Position numbers and translations under genes: made by a program
Shown: positions 34,540 to 48,088 of the stretch, in pieces
Position numbering within the stretch: position 1 is the first letter of the stretch
How the letters are laid out: each line of letters opens with the position of its first letter
Assembly: GCA_022496805.1 (NCBI GenBank)
Contig: CM040093.1
Location: 14,734,213-14,798,212, forward strand
DNA: 64,000 nucleotides
Direction of reading: 5' to 3'
Origin: Pohlia nutans
Taxonomy: Eukaryota; Streptophyta; Bryopsida; Bryales; Mniaceae
The notes under the pieces: generated by a model
Database searches by the model: none
What the model was told of the DNA's origin: nothing
What the model saw: the letters and a program-made list of their open reading frames with translations, nothing else

Positions 34540-35284
34540 TTGAAGACCTCATAGTAGAATACATAGTATTTACTAGATACTACAGTAATACTCTACTATA
34601 TAGTATAGCATACTTAGTAGTCTACTCGTATAATACTACTTATATATACATAGTATATAGTATAGTATGCCTTCAACAAAAGACCAAAAAAATAATAAAA
34701 ATGTATATACATATACCAAATACAAATACAACTACGCGTCAAGATACAGTACTTATACACATGGTATATACTCAAAAAATAAATCAAAAAAGTATAAATA
34801 AAAAAAAATACACATACTAAATACAATATACAAATACACATCAATATACACAAAATCAATCCAACAAACCAAAATAATTGCACAAAAACACACAAAAATA
34901 ACACACCAAAAATATCACTCAAATACTAATACCAAAATTCAAAAACACATTGTATATGCAAAACCAACATAACAACATACATTACAAATAATAATAAAAA
35001 TATAAATACAAAATACAAAAACCACACAAATACAAAAGTCCCCAAAAAACCCAAAACATACCAATATAAAAAAAACAAAATACACAACAAAAGTCCAAAA
35101 AACACAAAAACACACATACCAAAAACATCAACAAAAAAACATACATCAAAAATTCTGACACAACTAATTATATCTATACACAAGAACATTAAAAAGAGCC
35201 CAAAATACACACAAAACACCCCCAAAATGAACAAGACAATACATAATGATAGTTACAAAAAGACATGCCACCATATGCCTCCAA
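34540..35284 (+). other. A-rich ORF1-ORF2 spacer, left part
   Basis: TACTA-rich and then extremely A-rich, G-poor sequence. The words CAAAACATACCAATA, AATACACAACAAAAGTCCAA and CTGACACAACTA recur at 53,840-54,330, so the spacer contains long repeated units. Long minus-strand frames here are artefacts of the missing G. Confidence 0.7.
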
Positions 35285-35373
35285 GTTGCTGGACTGGGGC
35301 CCCAAGTTCTGCACTTGGGAACCCCAAATTGCTGGATTGGGACCCCAAGTTCTGCACTTGGGGACCCCAAGTC
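35285..35373 (+). repeat. CCCCAAGTT minisatellite, left half
   Basis: Units containing GGGGCCCCAAGTTCTGCACT alternate with partly palindromic ACTTGGGAACCCC. The array resumes at 51,716-51,820 on the other side of the MITE insertion. Confidence 0.85.
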
Positions 35374-35455
35374 CACTACTAGAGAGTGCGTAAAACCAAG
35401 ACAAAACCAAGACACATCTGTTGAAACCAACAGAGAATGGGTTTAACGTAGCAAA

Positions 35456-36640
35456 CACTATAAGAAACCTGCGTTTTTTGTGATGTCTTCGGCAGACGCA
35501 GAGACATCTGTGTGATGTCTTTGCGGTTTGAGTGGATGTCTCGCACAACAGAGGGATGTCTCTGCGTTTTTGGAGATAATTTGAAATCTCAAGGTTCGGC
35601 GAGGTGTGTGTTTCGGAAAGAACGCGTAGATGTCTGCAGACATCTGCGCGTTTATGAGGACATGACGCAGGACATCCGGAAAGACGCAGGTTTGCCACGT
35701 TGGCACGGGATTCTGGATTTACCGAGGGTAAGTGTCTGAAATTTACTGGAATGCAAGGTGAATTGCTACCCGATGTAAAAAATTCAGCATAATGGGCAGC
35801 GGTTTGCAAGAGAGGAAAAAAGAACCGGTTCACCCTATTAAATACTCTTTCCTTTTTGTCCAATATACTTTAATTTAAAATCACCACATAATTTGGATTA
35901 TTGATTTTATATTCGATATCTTGTAATCGCCATATTTCTGATTCGTGCATTCTTTAAAATAATTCTAAATTATAATATTGTAATATTATATTAGTATCAG
36001 AATAATATAATAATATTAAAATAATAATAATTTAAAAAATATTATATTATATAAGGAAAATATTATATAAAACTGATTTTTAATATTAATATATTAAAAA
36101 TATTATAATTTATTAATATTATAATATTAATAATCCTCGTCGGACAAAAATAGACTTTTATAATATAGGAGGATTTCCAACATTTATGGTGGAAAATACA
36201 CGTGGATATATTTTGGAATTTCCTAATTTACAGAACTTAACCTACATGGCACGGAAAAATCCACGTTGGACGAGCTGCCACGACATACTGTGTTTAGGCC
36301 ATCGTCCGGAAGACATCTCGTTGACGATGACTTCGATGACGTGGGGATGTTTTCGTGGACATCCCTTGGGATGTCCACAACGACGTCTTCGAAGCGCAAC
36401 GATGTCTTTGCGGACGTCCATCTTCCATCCAGTGGTCTGTTTCAGACACTGTTTCAGACACTGTTTCAGACACTGGTTCAGTAAATACTGCTCAAGCATT
36501 GACATGTATAAAGCCTAAAAATTACAATATTCGTATTTACATACATTTGCAAAGATAAATACTATTGCACGGTCCGCGTACGATCAAGGGATGCGGCGAT
36601 ACAGAACGGTAGTAGAAGCAATAAGAAGGTTATCAATGTC
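35456..36640. repeat. Left subterminal region of the CACTA
   Basis: Multiple AGACATC, GATGTCT and GACATCC words in both orientations occupy the first 300 bp and again 36,310-36,430. A 12-bp tandem, TTTCAGACACTG, occurs three to four times at about 36,440-36,480. The 35,870-36,180 stretch is almost pure A/T. Confidence 0.75.
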
Positions 36641-39600
36641 TAGTCCTCTTCGATTTGAGCCCGGTTGTTTGTTTCTGTTGCGGCTGTAACAAAACTCCCT
36701 CCCGTTGGAAGTGCTGTTCGAATTGGATCCGTTTCCAGAATCTGTGGTTGCAAGCCGTGGAAGTCATCGTCGTTACTGACAGTGATTGCGTCAGGCACCG
36801 GATTGCGATGATGAAGTGATATACGCCTACCTCGGACGTCCGTTCGGCACACGATCTTCCACCCGCGTCTCGTGGGGTCATCGGAGAAAAAAACCTGCTG
36901 ACAATGCAATGGGAATGCAAACGAATCTGGATGTACTCTGTGATCCATGTGGTTGAAATTTGCCACGCTGAATTCGTACTTGTCACGTTCTATGCTGGGA
37001 ACTCGCACATCCCGTGAGGGTTTCACCCAATCGCATAGCAACACCGTGGTGCAGTGATTACGGTAATCCAACTCCAGTATTTCCTCGATGTACCCCACAT
37101 GCTCAGCAGTATGGTCAATGGGCCTCCCATTGCGAATCCCCCAACGTAGTTGCTGTGTATAGGCGGCCACTACACACGAGTCTCGAGTGACGAGGCCCCC
37201 CTCGGAAGTCCGAACACGCAAATGCATACCGAATGCGTGCATTTGCCGGTGGGACGTTGCATAACGCTCTGGAGGACATGAGTACTGTAGGACGTCCTCT
37301 TCGAGTCCAACACCGCCGTCGTCCGCTTCCAGCACACGTGCCTTTAGCCAATCAGCAAAGCTTGGTAAGTCGCTCATTTCGGGGGGGTACGATACTGGTC
37401 TAGAAGGACGACGATGTCGCGACTGTACTCGAAACGCCTCTCGCTCTTCCCATCGGCGTCCCTTTGCTATTATGTATTCCCTGCACAGCACACCCACCTT
37501 TCTTGTTAGACTATGGACATGCATGGAAAGAGGCGTGCAGCAGCTCTGACTGCGCACTTGTCCTGTGAGACGTCCATGACGTCCATGCCGGAACATCCAT
37601 GACAACGCGTGGATGTTACGCACGATGTCCCCATGGACATCACCCGTGACGTGGAGGCGTCTGCTACTGTGACTGAATGATAGATATGAACATGGCCATG
37701 TGCACGGGCGCTAATTTGAAGGTGCTCAGAGGAGGGGCCTGACGGTGGTACAAGAACTCACTGTCGCCATGGTTCCAAGCATGGTGCATTGTCGATGACG
37801 AATGCATGTGCGTAGTCGCGTACTGCATCGGATAGTCGTCGCTTCGTGTGTTCATTGAGCCGCAAAACCTCGTCGTTCATGCGTGCATCTTTGTTGGGGT
37901 CCCACACACGGTACGTTGATGCTGTATGTCGTTGCATATACTCTGTGCAAAACCCCAGGGTGTCCTCCAGTCGGTACCCTTCTGCGATACTCCCTTCTGG
38001 ATGTGCGTACGTCCGTACGTAATCTTTCAGCGTCTTCATGTATCTCTCGATCGGATACATCCACCTGCAATGGACCGGTCTACATATGAACAGTTGTTGC
38101 ACAAGATGTACTGGAAGGTGCGTCATGACGTTCAAAAACGTTGGCGGGAACTCCTTCTCGAGCACGCACGTTGCCATTATCACGTCTCGCATGAGAGCAT
38201 CGCTGCTGTCCTTGCGCACCTCTTTCTCGCATATACGCTGGAAAACTCTGCACATTTTGATGATCGCGACGCGCACTTCTTCGTCCAGCAAGTTCCGAAC
38301 GGCCACCGGGAGGATCTACATCCACAATTACAGTGATCATGTTCCCATGTCAAACTCAGAATTGCCCGTACGCGCTACGAATCATGCTTGCAATAACAAT
38401 TTCCCATGCGGCGCAGAACTCATTCGATGTCCTGGAGAACATGAGCACTGTCTGCGCGAACATGAAGATGTCCTGGAACACCTCACTGTTGTGCAATACA
38501 ACTGTATGTTTCATAGGATGTCTTGAACTGAACGTCCTCCTGTTTCGGACAACGTCTAATGCAGGCTGTCTCAGACGTCTACACGCATACCTGTTGCATG
38601 AGGACGTGATAGTCGTGGGTCTTCATGTATTGCAATTTTCCGTCCTTCAGCCGCTTGTGAATTGCTCCCATGTAGTTCGTGGGAGTGCGGATGTTCGAAA
38701 CTATGTTGACAAACACTTGCTTCTCATTTGCCTTCAGGATGTACGGGGCGTGCGGCATGTAGTATTCGTCACCTCGGCGACGTGGGGGCTGCAACCAGAG
38801 CTCCTCCCGTATGTTCAGGTCCTGCACATCTTGACGACTACCTGGGCTGTCGTTCATTCCAAACAGAGTCTTCAAAATGTTCTCGCATAGATTCTTCTCG
38901 CAGTGCATGACGTCCAATACATGTCAAACCTTCAGATGCTGCTAGAATGTACCACGTCGACTGATTAGAGCGATACTCTGTATGCGCAATTTCAGAAGAT
39001 GCAGGCATGCGCTCCCGGCGACGCCTGTCTCTTCACGTGCATGTCTACATAGACATATGCTACATGTCTACAGAGACGTCTGCTAAATGTCTACACAGAC
39101 TTCTGCTACTTGTCGACATAGATGTCTGCTGGATGTCTACATAGACGTCTTGTAGATGTCCACGGAGACGTCTGGTAGATGTCTACATAGACGTGTCGTA
39201 CATGTCCTCGGAGACGTCTGCAAGATGTCTACATAGACGTCCCGTAAATGTCTATGGAGACGTCTGCGAGATGTCTAAATAGACGTCCTAAGACATTCAC
39301 AAGCACTGCTGTATCGTCTGCGATGTCCATTACTGTCATATAGTGCCGACTATATCTGACCAAACAGCAGAGGCAGGATATGTTTACCTCCCAGTATGGA
39401 AGTTCGAAGAATGCGCTGAGACGTTTCACGCCCGTGCAATGCACAGGGTCATATTCACCTCCTTCCCTGCCACCAAGATCCAGGTATGACTGCGGCCACG
39501 CAGCGTAACGTATGACATCCGGCCCTGACATGGTTGGAGGCGCCGTTCGGTTCTCACGATTGCCATTAAACCGAGTGTTTCGACGGTATGGATGGTGACG

Positions 39601-41172
39601 TGCGACATACCTTCGTATTCCTCCGAACACTATCTTCGACCCTTGCGTCGTACGGTCTGCACGCAGATCCCCTGTCTTGGCAGATCGAGCGTCCATCTCT
39701 GGGCCACAACACGGACATCCTTTATATCCCTTACAGCATAGGCCTGAGATGAGGCCGTACGCTGGAAAATCGGAAATGGTCCACATCAGCAACCCCCGTA
39801 GGTTGAAGCGTCGGGACCCAAGTAGTTGGCTGAAGTCTTGGGCCGCGACACCGCGCCACAGTTGCTGTAGCTCTTTCAATAGTGGCCGCAAGAATACATC
39901 TATGTTTGTCGCCGTTGGCGACCGCTTCCCCGATATCAAGATGCACAACGAAATGAAGAATTTCTTCGTCACGAACCACGACTCCAAATTGTATATCAAG
40001 ACAAGCACTGGCCACGTCGACCAGTTCGTGTTGCTCAACTTAAACGGGTTCACGCCGTCCAGTGCTAAAGCGAGTCGCATGTTTCGGTCCTCAATTCCGA
40101 AGTTCTCAAACGCATCGTCTGTGTTGATGTGCTTCCAAGCAGGGCTGTCAACCACGGATCGCATGATGCCGTCGTCACTGACATGCTTGGTGTGACCCGT
40201 CAACATGCCGGCTATCTCAGTCGATCGCCACATCCGTTTTAGGCGGGGTATGAGAGGAAAGTGACGTATCACCTTCGCCGGGATAGAATTTGTGCCCTCC
40301 AACCACCGAGACTTCGCACACTTCGGACATGCATGCAACTCCGCGTGTTCGTCCTCGTACAAAACACACCCATCTGGACATGCGTGGATGTTGTTGTAGT
40401 CCAACCCCAACTTATGTATTGTCTTCGCAGCGGCATAATGACTGTTTGGCAGCTTGTTGGCGTCCGGAAGTAAGTCTGCCGCCAAGTACCGCAACAATTC
40501 AGTTGTGAATGTGTTCGGCACACCAAACACTACGCACATGTTCATGAGGACAATGGTAGCGGAGACGACGCTGGTCTTCGATCTCGGGTACAGCGGAGTA
40601 GTGGCTTCGTCGTACAAGCGTTGCAGGCCATCGACGGTGTCGCTCTCGAGCTCATCATTGAGTAGCGCCGTAGGTTCCGCGTTTGCATCCCTGTGCAACG
40701 CATCACCGCGGTCCAGGGCCTCCATGACCTGCCTTTGGACGTCGTGATACTCATCGAGTGCAGGGGCGTCTGCAGGAACATCCTCATGTTCAGGAACGTC
40801 TGCACCGACGTCTGGCAGGATATTTTCAGCGACACTCCTTCGTCCATCATCTACAACGTCGTCGTCGTATGCAACATCCTCCACCCACAAACCGTCGGCA
40901 GGATACTCGTCCGCTGGGTCTCCACCAATGATAGACTTCGTGAGATATGGGTCTCTGCCCACTAAGGCGTGGTGCTCTCGGATGACGGAGATTCGCTTCC
41001 GTATTCCCCCACGACAGGTGCGGCATGGGCACGGATACATTGTGATGTTCTCAGTCGTTGCGACGCGTAGCTCTCTTTGTAGGATAAGGTCATCGAGAGG
41101 GATGTGACGCATTGTCCTGCCGTTACCGTCGATGCGGATTCTTGCGCCGCGAGGACGCGTGTTCGTACTCAT
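36640..41172 (-). pseudogene. tnp2: TNP2-type CACTA transposase with DUF4218 and DUF4216-like domains
   Basis: Four exons are visible: 41,172-39,388, 38,939-38,591, 38,315-37,762 and 37,480-36,640, all with GT-AG junctions. Exon 1 holds the TNP2 domain, with the zinc-like CPDGCVLYEDEHAELHACPKC region, WSTWPVLVLIYNL and CCKGYKGCPCCGP. Exon 2 holds LDVMHCEKNLCENILKTLFG. Exon 3 matches DUF4218 (FPPTFLNVMTHLPVHL, CRWMYPIERYMKTLKDYVR, HPEGSIAEGY). Exon 4 resembles DUF4216 (ILELDYRNHCTTVLLCDW, DSFAFPLHCQQVFFSDD). This is the usual plant CACTA order. A TGA at 38,925-38,927, where Trp is likely, interrupts exon 2. The protein would bind and cut the element's ends. Confidence 0.88.
39035..39300. repeat. 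Minisatellite of ATGTCTACATAGACGTCT in a transposase intron
   Basis: Intron 1 of the transposase consists largely of about ten alternating GATGTCTAC and AGACGTCT units with a spacing near 27-30 bp. The same words occur in the subterminal regions. Confidence 0.85.
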
Positions 41173-41833
41173 TGCACCAACGTCTCTGCGAAGGAAACCA
41201 GACTCAATGAGAGAACGTCATTACTTCAGCAATAACCGATAAAACAATTGGAATATGAAGTGCAGTAATGCAAACTGCTCTGCAACGTCATGATGTCCTG
41301 CACCACGTCTGTGAGCATGTCTCAGACAAGGCAAGGACGTCCCCACGGACAGGGTTCGTTCTCTGGACCATGTGCTGGTAACTCTCCAGTACATATTTAT
41401 TTTGCCCGTTGTCGATAGCCGTGAACGTTTATAGCGATGGATTTTTGTGGTGCCGCCTTATTATCACTGTAGGAAAGAAAGCACCCTCAACAATTCAAGC
41501 CGTGCACGGTGAGGTAAACCCCAACTCAACATGCAGCGCACTCTGCACATACACATCAATGATATCACTGTCTTCTAGCCAGTGGGGATGCTTCACGGCA
41601 CACGCATCGTTCAGACGTTCCTACACCTACATGTGTCTGTGCAATATCATAACATACACAATAATGGATACAAGTTGTTGGAGCCACTGTTTGCATATCC
41701 ATGGCACTTGCATGCAGCGTGCCTTTCTAACTCTTCAGCCATCGTGCACATTGTACTGAGAGCAGCAAGAATCATGTTTCACAAAATACATATGTATATT
41801 GTCCATACTGACATTTGCATACAATGCCTGTAA

Positions 41834-42187
41834 TTAAGGTGACACTACATGGTCTGCATCTATCATTGCAAGCTGAACTTGGTCATAGAACCACTGCTCG
41901 TAGTTGTCCTCCCAAGTGTCAAAAGGATAGGAACCCTCATAGAACCAGGACATGCTGTACATGTTCTTGTGGTACACATCGTCCACGGACTCTGGCATGA
42001 AATCTTCGTTCCTTAATAAACCACGGTCGTAGAAAAACATGTGTTCGCTATGTAGAAGCGCTAGCCGCTGCAAGTACTCAGTATGCTCTGCATCGTACTC
42101 TTCGAATGGATAGTGTTCATATGGAGGATCGCACTCCCCCACGGATTCCACATCTGACCATGCATCCGCATGCAACGCCATGCTCAC
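41834..42187 (-). CDS. Small acidic hypothetical ORF inside the CACTA (117 aa)
   Basis: The product is rich in Asp, Glu, Tyr and Phe (for example HYPFEEYDAEHTEYLQRLALL and SWFYEGSYPFDTWEDNYEQW). It reads like a real protein rather than random sequence. It sits upstream of the transposase on the same strand, so it is either a third transposon ORF or a 5' exon. I recognise no family. Confidence 0.45.
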   Translation of the reverse strand: MSMALHADAWSDVESVGECDPPYEHYPFEEYDAEHTEYLQRLALLHSEHMFFYDRGLLRNEDFMPESVDDVYHKNMYSMSWFYEGSYPFDTWEDNYEQWFYDQVQLAMIDADHVVSP

Positions 42188-42709
42188 AGCAAAGTCACGA
42201 TCTATAGGCCTTGTAATCTTGGTACATTGATCGTTCCGTGCATGTACACGTCACTGTCAGAGTGCTGGACTGTCTAGGAATACCACCAACGACGTCTCAG
42301 ACAATGTCCTCTGATATCACGACAGATGTCTACAGTGACATCTACGATGACATCCTCAAAAACGTCCACACGTTACGGACAGTTGTCATGTACAAATAAC
42401 CCGACTGTCGACAGCACTGGTTGATGACAGAAAGTATGGATTTTATGACATACCTCAAATTTTGCACACAGCCATAATAGTATCGGTTCTCCACGCCTGT
42501 TGTGTCTGCCCGATCATGATTATGAAGACGACATTACATCGTCAGAAATCAGCATACCGTGTGTAAGGCCACCTGCCCAATATCATCCATGTACACATAA
42601 ATCCATACGCATTACTATGTCACGCAAAGCAACAGTGTAACAAATATCAGAACTTCAAATTTATTGGCCACGTTACACATATGCGTCCATGGCAAATCGG
42701 TAGAGCATT

Positions 42710-42922
42710 CTACAGAGTTGCATCCTCAGTGTCATCATCCACACTGTGTAACATAGATTTACACTGCAAGTGTACATTGAATGCCTTCTGTAGTATGCGA
42801 TCACTGTCAAGCATGATGCCTATAAGTAACTGAAGCATGTCTTGTTTGGCACGCTTTGGTTTAATCCCCCCATGCGGCGCATGTACTTTGGATTTTGGAC
42901 AGCCATTCGAGCCTTTTTGCAT
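42710..42922 (-). CDS. Short ORF or exon in the CACTA (70 aa)
   Basis: It has a basic N-terminal half (KVHAPHGGIKPKRAKQDML) and an acidic end (DDDTEDATL). It could be an upstream exon of the minus-strand transcript. Support is composition only. Confidence 0.25.
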   Translation of the reverse strand: MQKGSNGCPKSKVHAPHGGIKPKRAKQDMLQLLIGIMLDSDRILQKAFNVHLQCKSMLHSVDDDTEDATL

Positions 42923-44335
42923 GAGGCAGTCATACTTATGTACGCCCTTGCAAATGCAAGGTCATGGCTCACGTAACATCTCTGGACCTGGCTGCTCATC
43001 CTCACAATTTTTGAATATAAATATATCTCTCCTCATAAATATATGAATATATGAATATAAATATATAAACATATGAATAGAAATATATGTCTCCTCAGAT
43101 ACGATAAACATGTACAATTTCATGTACAGTTACAGGGATTTCTCGACATCGAGGATGTCTCTGTAGACATTACGGCTTCATGATAGACGTCATCGGCAAT
43201 GTCTCCATGGACATCCCCATGCTAATTGTCGATGTCTCCTGTGATGTCTACATGGATGTCTTCCCAGACATATGGATGTCTACAGCAACGTATGGATGTC
43301 TCCAAGTATGTCTACACGCGGATTTAGGGTCGGAAGGACTTCCAGCCACACGCAGTCCACGTGTCTAACCTAGTGCGATGAACGCAGTCTGTACAGACGG
43401 CGTAGGCGCAGGTACCTGTAGCACAGTTTGGGGTTTCTCCCAAACCCTTCTTTAGGGCATTTACACATTAGAGCTAGCATTCAAAGATGGCAGTACGTAA
43501 ACAGTACCCACTGCATGAGAGAGTTGTTGTTGTGAGAGACATCATACCGCCACAGGAGAGAGAGTCCGAGGTGACGGAGGCCGCGCTCCACGTGTTCAAC
43601 AATTTTGTTGAACAAATTGCCAGAGTGACTCCTACAACTGCAACAATGAAGTCTGACAGTCAAGTTCCGAATACGCATTTGAGGCGGAGCAAGCGCTTCA
43701 CCAACCCCGTGGAAGGAGTGCAAGCAATTGTTGGAGATCCATCGCCATTGCCAACGTCCATCGCTGAAAAGGTGAGATTTGCATAACCCACGCTCACAGC
43801 GGGCGTTCCTGGGTCGCGCGGGTATAGGCTCCGGCGGTGCAGACGGTTATAGGTTCGAGGCCCTCTGCTGTGGCAGGGCGCGGCCAGTATAAGTGAGTGT
43901 CCCCCGTCGTTGTGGGAGACATTCCTGCGTTCCGCGTGCTGCGATTGTGGTGCTGGAGCTCCGCCCCCTGATCTTGCATGGCCGCATACCTCTCCCGCGC
44001 ATGACCTGCAGCGTGTAGACGGCGTTGCTGCAGCGGTGCCATGTTGTACAGCACCTCGCTCGTTAGAATTCGTAGCTGCAGGGGTTTTGAAAATCGTGGT
44101 TTGAAGGTCTTGACGTGCGGCCGTGAGGGTTTCGTGTACGCTGCTGCTGGAGCGGAGTTGTCCTTCCCGTCGATACTGCAACTCACTGTTTCAGGGTTTG
44201 GTATCTCTACACTTTCTTTGTGAATTGTGGCTCTTTGTGCGTGCCTGCGTGCCTCTGTGCGTGCCAGCGTGCCTCTGTGCGTGCGTGTGTGACTGCCATT
44301 CGTGCCTGTGTGTATGTATACTGGGACACATGTTT

Positions 44336-44660
44336 TCGGAGACGTCACCACCGACGTCCTCAGAGACATCTGCACGTCTTCTGCCCACACATGTGTGTAT
44401 GGTGCGTGAAGGTTCCACACTCTGTCATGTGGCTGAGAAATTGGTGGCGTCTCTGTTCTTTGTTTATGCTTCAGAGTTTGTGTCTTTATGATTCCACACT
44501 CTGTCTCTTTGTTTATGCTTCAGACGACGGAGATGTTTTCAGAGACGTCATTAGAGACGTCATCACAGACGTCTCCGCGTCTTCTGCCGACAAATATTTG
44601 TATGCTGCAGGAGGGTTTGACAGTTCTCATGTGGCTCAGGGTTTGCTTGCGTCTCTGCTG
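44336..44660 (+). repeat. Imperfect 190-bp duplication in a CACTA intron
   Basis: The order GAGACGTCACC, CGTCTTCTGCC, a CATGTGGCT segment and GCGTCTCTG occurs at about 44,336-44,455 and again at about 44,535-44,662. The words CACACTCTGTC and TTTGTTTATGCTTCAGA are also repeated. Confidence 0.65.
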
Positions 44661-45364
44661 TCTTGCTATGGTTTCGTCAGCACAGGCAGTTGGTAGTCGG
44701 CCATTTCTCGCAAACATGTTGCCTCCAGGACCTGCCTCATGCGGTTTAGGGTTCCTGTGCGTCATGTGTGCGATACGTGATGAGAGCCGTCTCCGCGTCT
44801 TTTTTCTCCATTGTCTGTATGATGCTTGGCTGCTGTAGGCTGTATGGTGCTGCTGTAGGATGTATGGTGATCATGCAATTATGTCAATGTCTGGAAGGCT
44901 GTACCATGAAGACATTATGAGCACATATTTTTATTTTCATTTTCATAATGGATGTGTGCTGTGTGTGTGATGTTCATAGAAAAAGAACGGGGAGCTGTTC
45001 CTGGAGTGGCCAGGCCGACGCGTGAGGATGCCGAAGGGGAAGGGGACCAACGCCGTGAGTCCTAAGAGCGGGAACCTGAAGAAGCGGCCGCGGTCGCCAC
45101 AATCGCGGAGGCCAACTGACAACATTGACAGAGGCGAAGCAGCTCCAAACAAATTGCTTGAGCGCCGGACCAAGCAGAAGCACGACGGTCGCGTGGGCTG
45201 GACTGGAAGCGCGAAACGCAAGGGCAAAGCGGGCATGCGAGACCTGGACATGCAGCAAGACTTTAGGTGAGACTGTCATCCACAATGGCCGTGGCACACA
45301 TGCTGTTTGCACGATGTTATGAACCCTTTTTCTGTGCCACTGCGTCTCGTACAACACGGTTTAG

Positions 45365-45490
45365 GACATGGTTGCGTATAGGCAGACATGGTTGCGTATA
45401 GGCAGACATGGTTACATATAGGCAGACATGGTTACGTCTCAGAAGACATGGTTCCGTCTCAGAGGACATGGTTCCGTCTCAGAAGACATC
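45365..45490 (+). repeat. 20-bp minisatellite, GACATGGTTGCGTATAGGCA
   Basis: About six tandem units start with GACATGGTT. The first three end GTATAGGCA-like and the last three end GTCTCAGAAG-like, so two sub-families are joined head to tail. Confidence 0.85.
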
Positions 45491-46429
45491 TATGCGAAAA
45501 TGGTAAAGAACATGCTGACACTGTCCTTCTGCAGTCAATGTACAGTTCCGTTTGCTTGTCTGTGATTCAGGAGGATGCGTACCACTGAGATGTATATGTA
45601 TTCCAGACGTATGAAGATGTTCTTAAATTTGAATTTGTGTTTATGAATTAATGTAATTGTGTATCTGACATATATGAGTATAAGTTAACATCTATACTAA
45701 TAGGATGAAGAAGTTCATGTCTATCTAAAACGAAGCACGACAGAAATGCTCATTCTTTATAAAGGTTTGGATATATTTAATGAATATGTGGATGGAACTG
45801 AATTGGCCAAGCAATCACTGTGATGGTATTTGTAATGCACGAAACATGTCTCAGAAGACATGGTTACGTCTCAGCAGACGGGCGTGGCATACATGGTAAG
45901 GTATGTGATATTAACATGGAATTAGGCAAGGTTTTTTGTTGTACAGCGTAGGGTACAACACTCACTCCGACCAGGAGGACTATGAGGAAGAGGACAAAGA
46001 GGACGGAGAGGACGATGATGAGGAGTCCGAAGACGATGACACAGCGCCTACTGATCAGCAGTAGCGCGGCAATGTGCAGCGGGAATGGGAGAAGAAGACG
46101 CTGCATGTGGACGAAAGAGGAACTCCGTGCGGGGCACTGGCGGGGACGTTCGAGGCGGACTTGCGGTGCCTGTCGATGGACTTGTATCCCGGTCAGAATT
46201 GGGCAAAACAGCAGCCAGCAGCGTGCGAAAGATTCATGAAGCGCTTGTGGTCAGGTACAACCATTTTATTGGTCCCCAAAACCAAGAAGCCTTACTTCAG
46301 GATGCAAAGAATGGATGTGTATGCGGAGTTTGTGCTGTTGCCTATCACATAGGGGAGGTACTCATTTGACATGGCATGCAAAGGAATCTCCATGTTCTGG
46401 AAGTGATGTGGAGATATCGTCGTGGACGT

Positions 46430-46555
46430 TAACGATTGTTCATGGAGACGTCTGAGGATGTCTTCTGAGACGTCGGAGTATGTCTTATGAGACGTCTGAG
46501 GATGTCTTCTGAGACGTCTGAGGATGTCTTCAGAGACGTCTGAGGATGTGCATGG
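46430..46555 (+). repeat. GACGTCTGAGGATGTCTT tandem tract
   Basis: Five or so repeats of GAGACGTCTGAGGATGTCTT, about 20 bp each, lie in an intron of the plus-strand transposon gene. They contain the same GATGTCT/GACGTC words as the subterminal regions. Confidence 0.8.
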
Positions 46556-48088
46556 AAAGAGGACGACTGTGAGAAGGGGTACTATTCAATAAGAAAGGTG
46601 GAATATATGAATTGGCAGTGCTGAATGGCCTCAAATGTCCCTGTTGTTGACGTGAATGTGTCTTATGTGTGTTGAATGACTGTTGTTGTTTGTATGTTTG
46701 TTTGCCCGTGACTGACTCTGGTGCTACCTTTGTGATGCGTGAATTTCCAGGATGGGAGGTGAAGGGCGATATGGGCCGGAAGACAGTACAGGAAGCGTGG
46801 ATTACCAAGAGGGTGAACAAGACGCTCACGAACAGACGGTTCAGGCTGAACCGCCTGATCGATGAGAAACAAAATAAGCCACCCGAAATCACCGAGAAGC
46901 AGTGGAACTATCTTGTCTCGAAGAGGGCGACTGCAGCATCAAAAGAGAAGTAGGCGCAGATGCGGAAAGTATCGAAGGGCAAGAGCACACGGTCGACACA
47001 GATGGCCGCACTTCGAGAGGGTGCGATAGTGAAACTGGTGAGTCACAATTTCTGCAATGTAGGATGGACACTGCAGCGTCCTGTTTGGGTGTTTGGAGAA
47101 TGTCTACAGCTGTTTTGTAGAACTTCATGTCATTCACAGTGCCTCTAGGGACATCCATGTGTTTGCAATGGCGTCTTCAGCACAGTAGGTGACGTTAGTG
47201 AATGTCGTAGCGAACGTGAGGATGTTTACCAAGACGCATTGATGTCGTCGCGGACGTCGGTGGATGTCTCAGGTGATGTTCACTGCGACATCTATTGCAA
47301 ACTACTGGTGCTTCCGGCTGTTCTTTCTGGTACTGGCTGCAGGGACATGGCGAAGAGTGCGGAGAGGGCAACGTCGGGAGTTCTAACGTATATGAAATTT
47401 CTATGAGCCACTTCATTCAATGTGTGCTGACTCATGTACCCCCTGCTGTCTTGATATGGATTTTTGGTTGGATTGTGGCAGGCTCTGGAGAAAGGTCGAC
47501 CACCATTTGAGTCTGAGATCAACGACAAGATCGACGACCAGTACGACCGGCTTAACCCGTCGGATAAGTCCGCAGCAGATGTAGTCGAAGAGGATGACGA
47601 CATTGACACTAGGATGGAGGACCTCCAGGCGCGGCTGGAGGCGAAGCTAACGGCATCCAGCAATGCGCTCCAATCGAAGATCGAGGCCATGTTCAGGCAG
47701 CTCATAGCCGGGAAGCCGTCGTGCACAGACACGACCCTCCCGCAAACAAAGGATGCGCCACTGCCAGCAACCCCGGTGTCAGTGCAGGTCACTTCGACTC
47801 CGGCGGCCATCACCGAGCCGCATAGGGCACCCTCGCCGAACCACGGTGCATCAGGCGTGTCACAGACGTCATTGCCCAGGGATGACGACGTCGATGCTGC
47901 GGATGAGGTTGGAGGAGGGCAGTCGATGGAGGAGGACAAAGGAGGGGGCACAGTCGAGGGAGAGGCAGCTGTCACCGCACCCGTCGCCGAGCCGGTTCAC
48001 CAAGAAGATCCATATGCGGTGGAGCAGACAACGCCATCCGCTGAGCAGACAGAGCCTGCGGTCCAGAGCGACCAGGTAACGAGCTGAG

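Larger units (their letters stand above)
41173..43486. promoter_or_regulatory. Head-to-head intergenic region of the CACTA
   Basis: The two transposon genes diverge from this 2.3-kb segment, so it should contain both promoters. It includes AT-rich ATATAAATATAT tracts at about 43,012-43,095 and a cluster of GATGTCT words at 43,145-43,310. No promoter can be pinpointed. Confidence 0.45.

Noticed and set aside
34614..35234. Minus-strand hydrophobic frames rich in Phe, Cys and Val
   Set aside because: They result from the A-rich, G-poor LINE spacer read on the opposite strand. The same effect makes frames at 54,079-54,330, 55,104-55,616 and 58,651-58,923.
38333..38890. Plus-strand frame of 185 codons in the CACTA
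   Set aside because: It is antisense to transposase exon 2 and its introns and has no recognisable domain.
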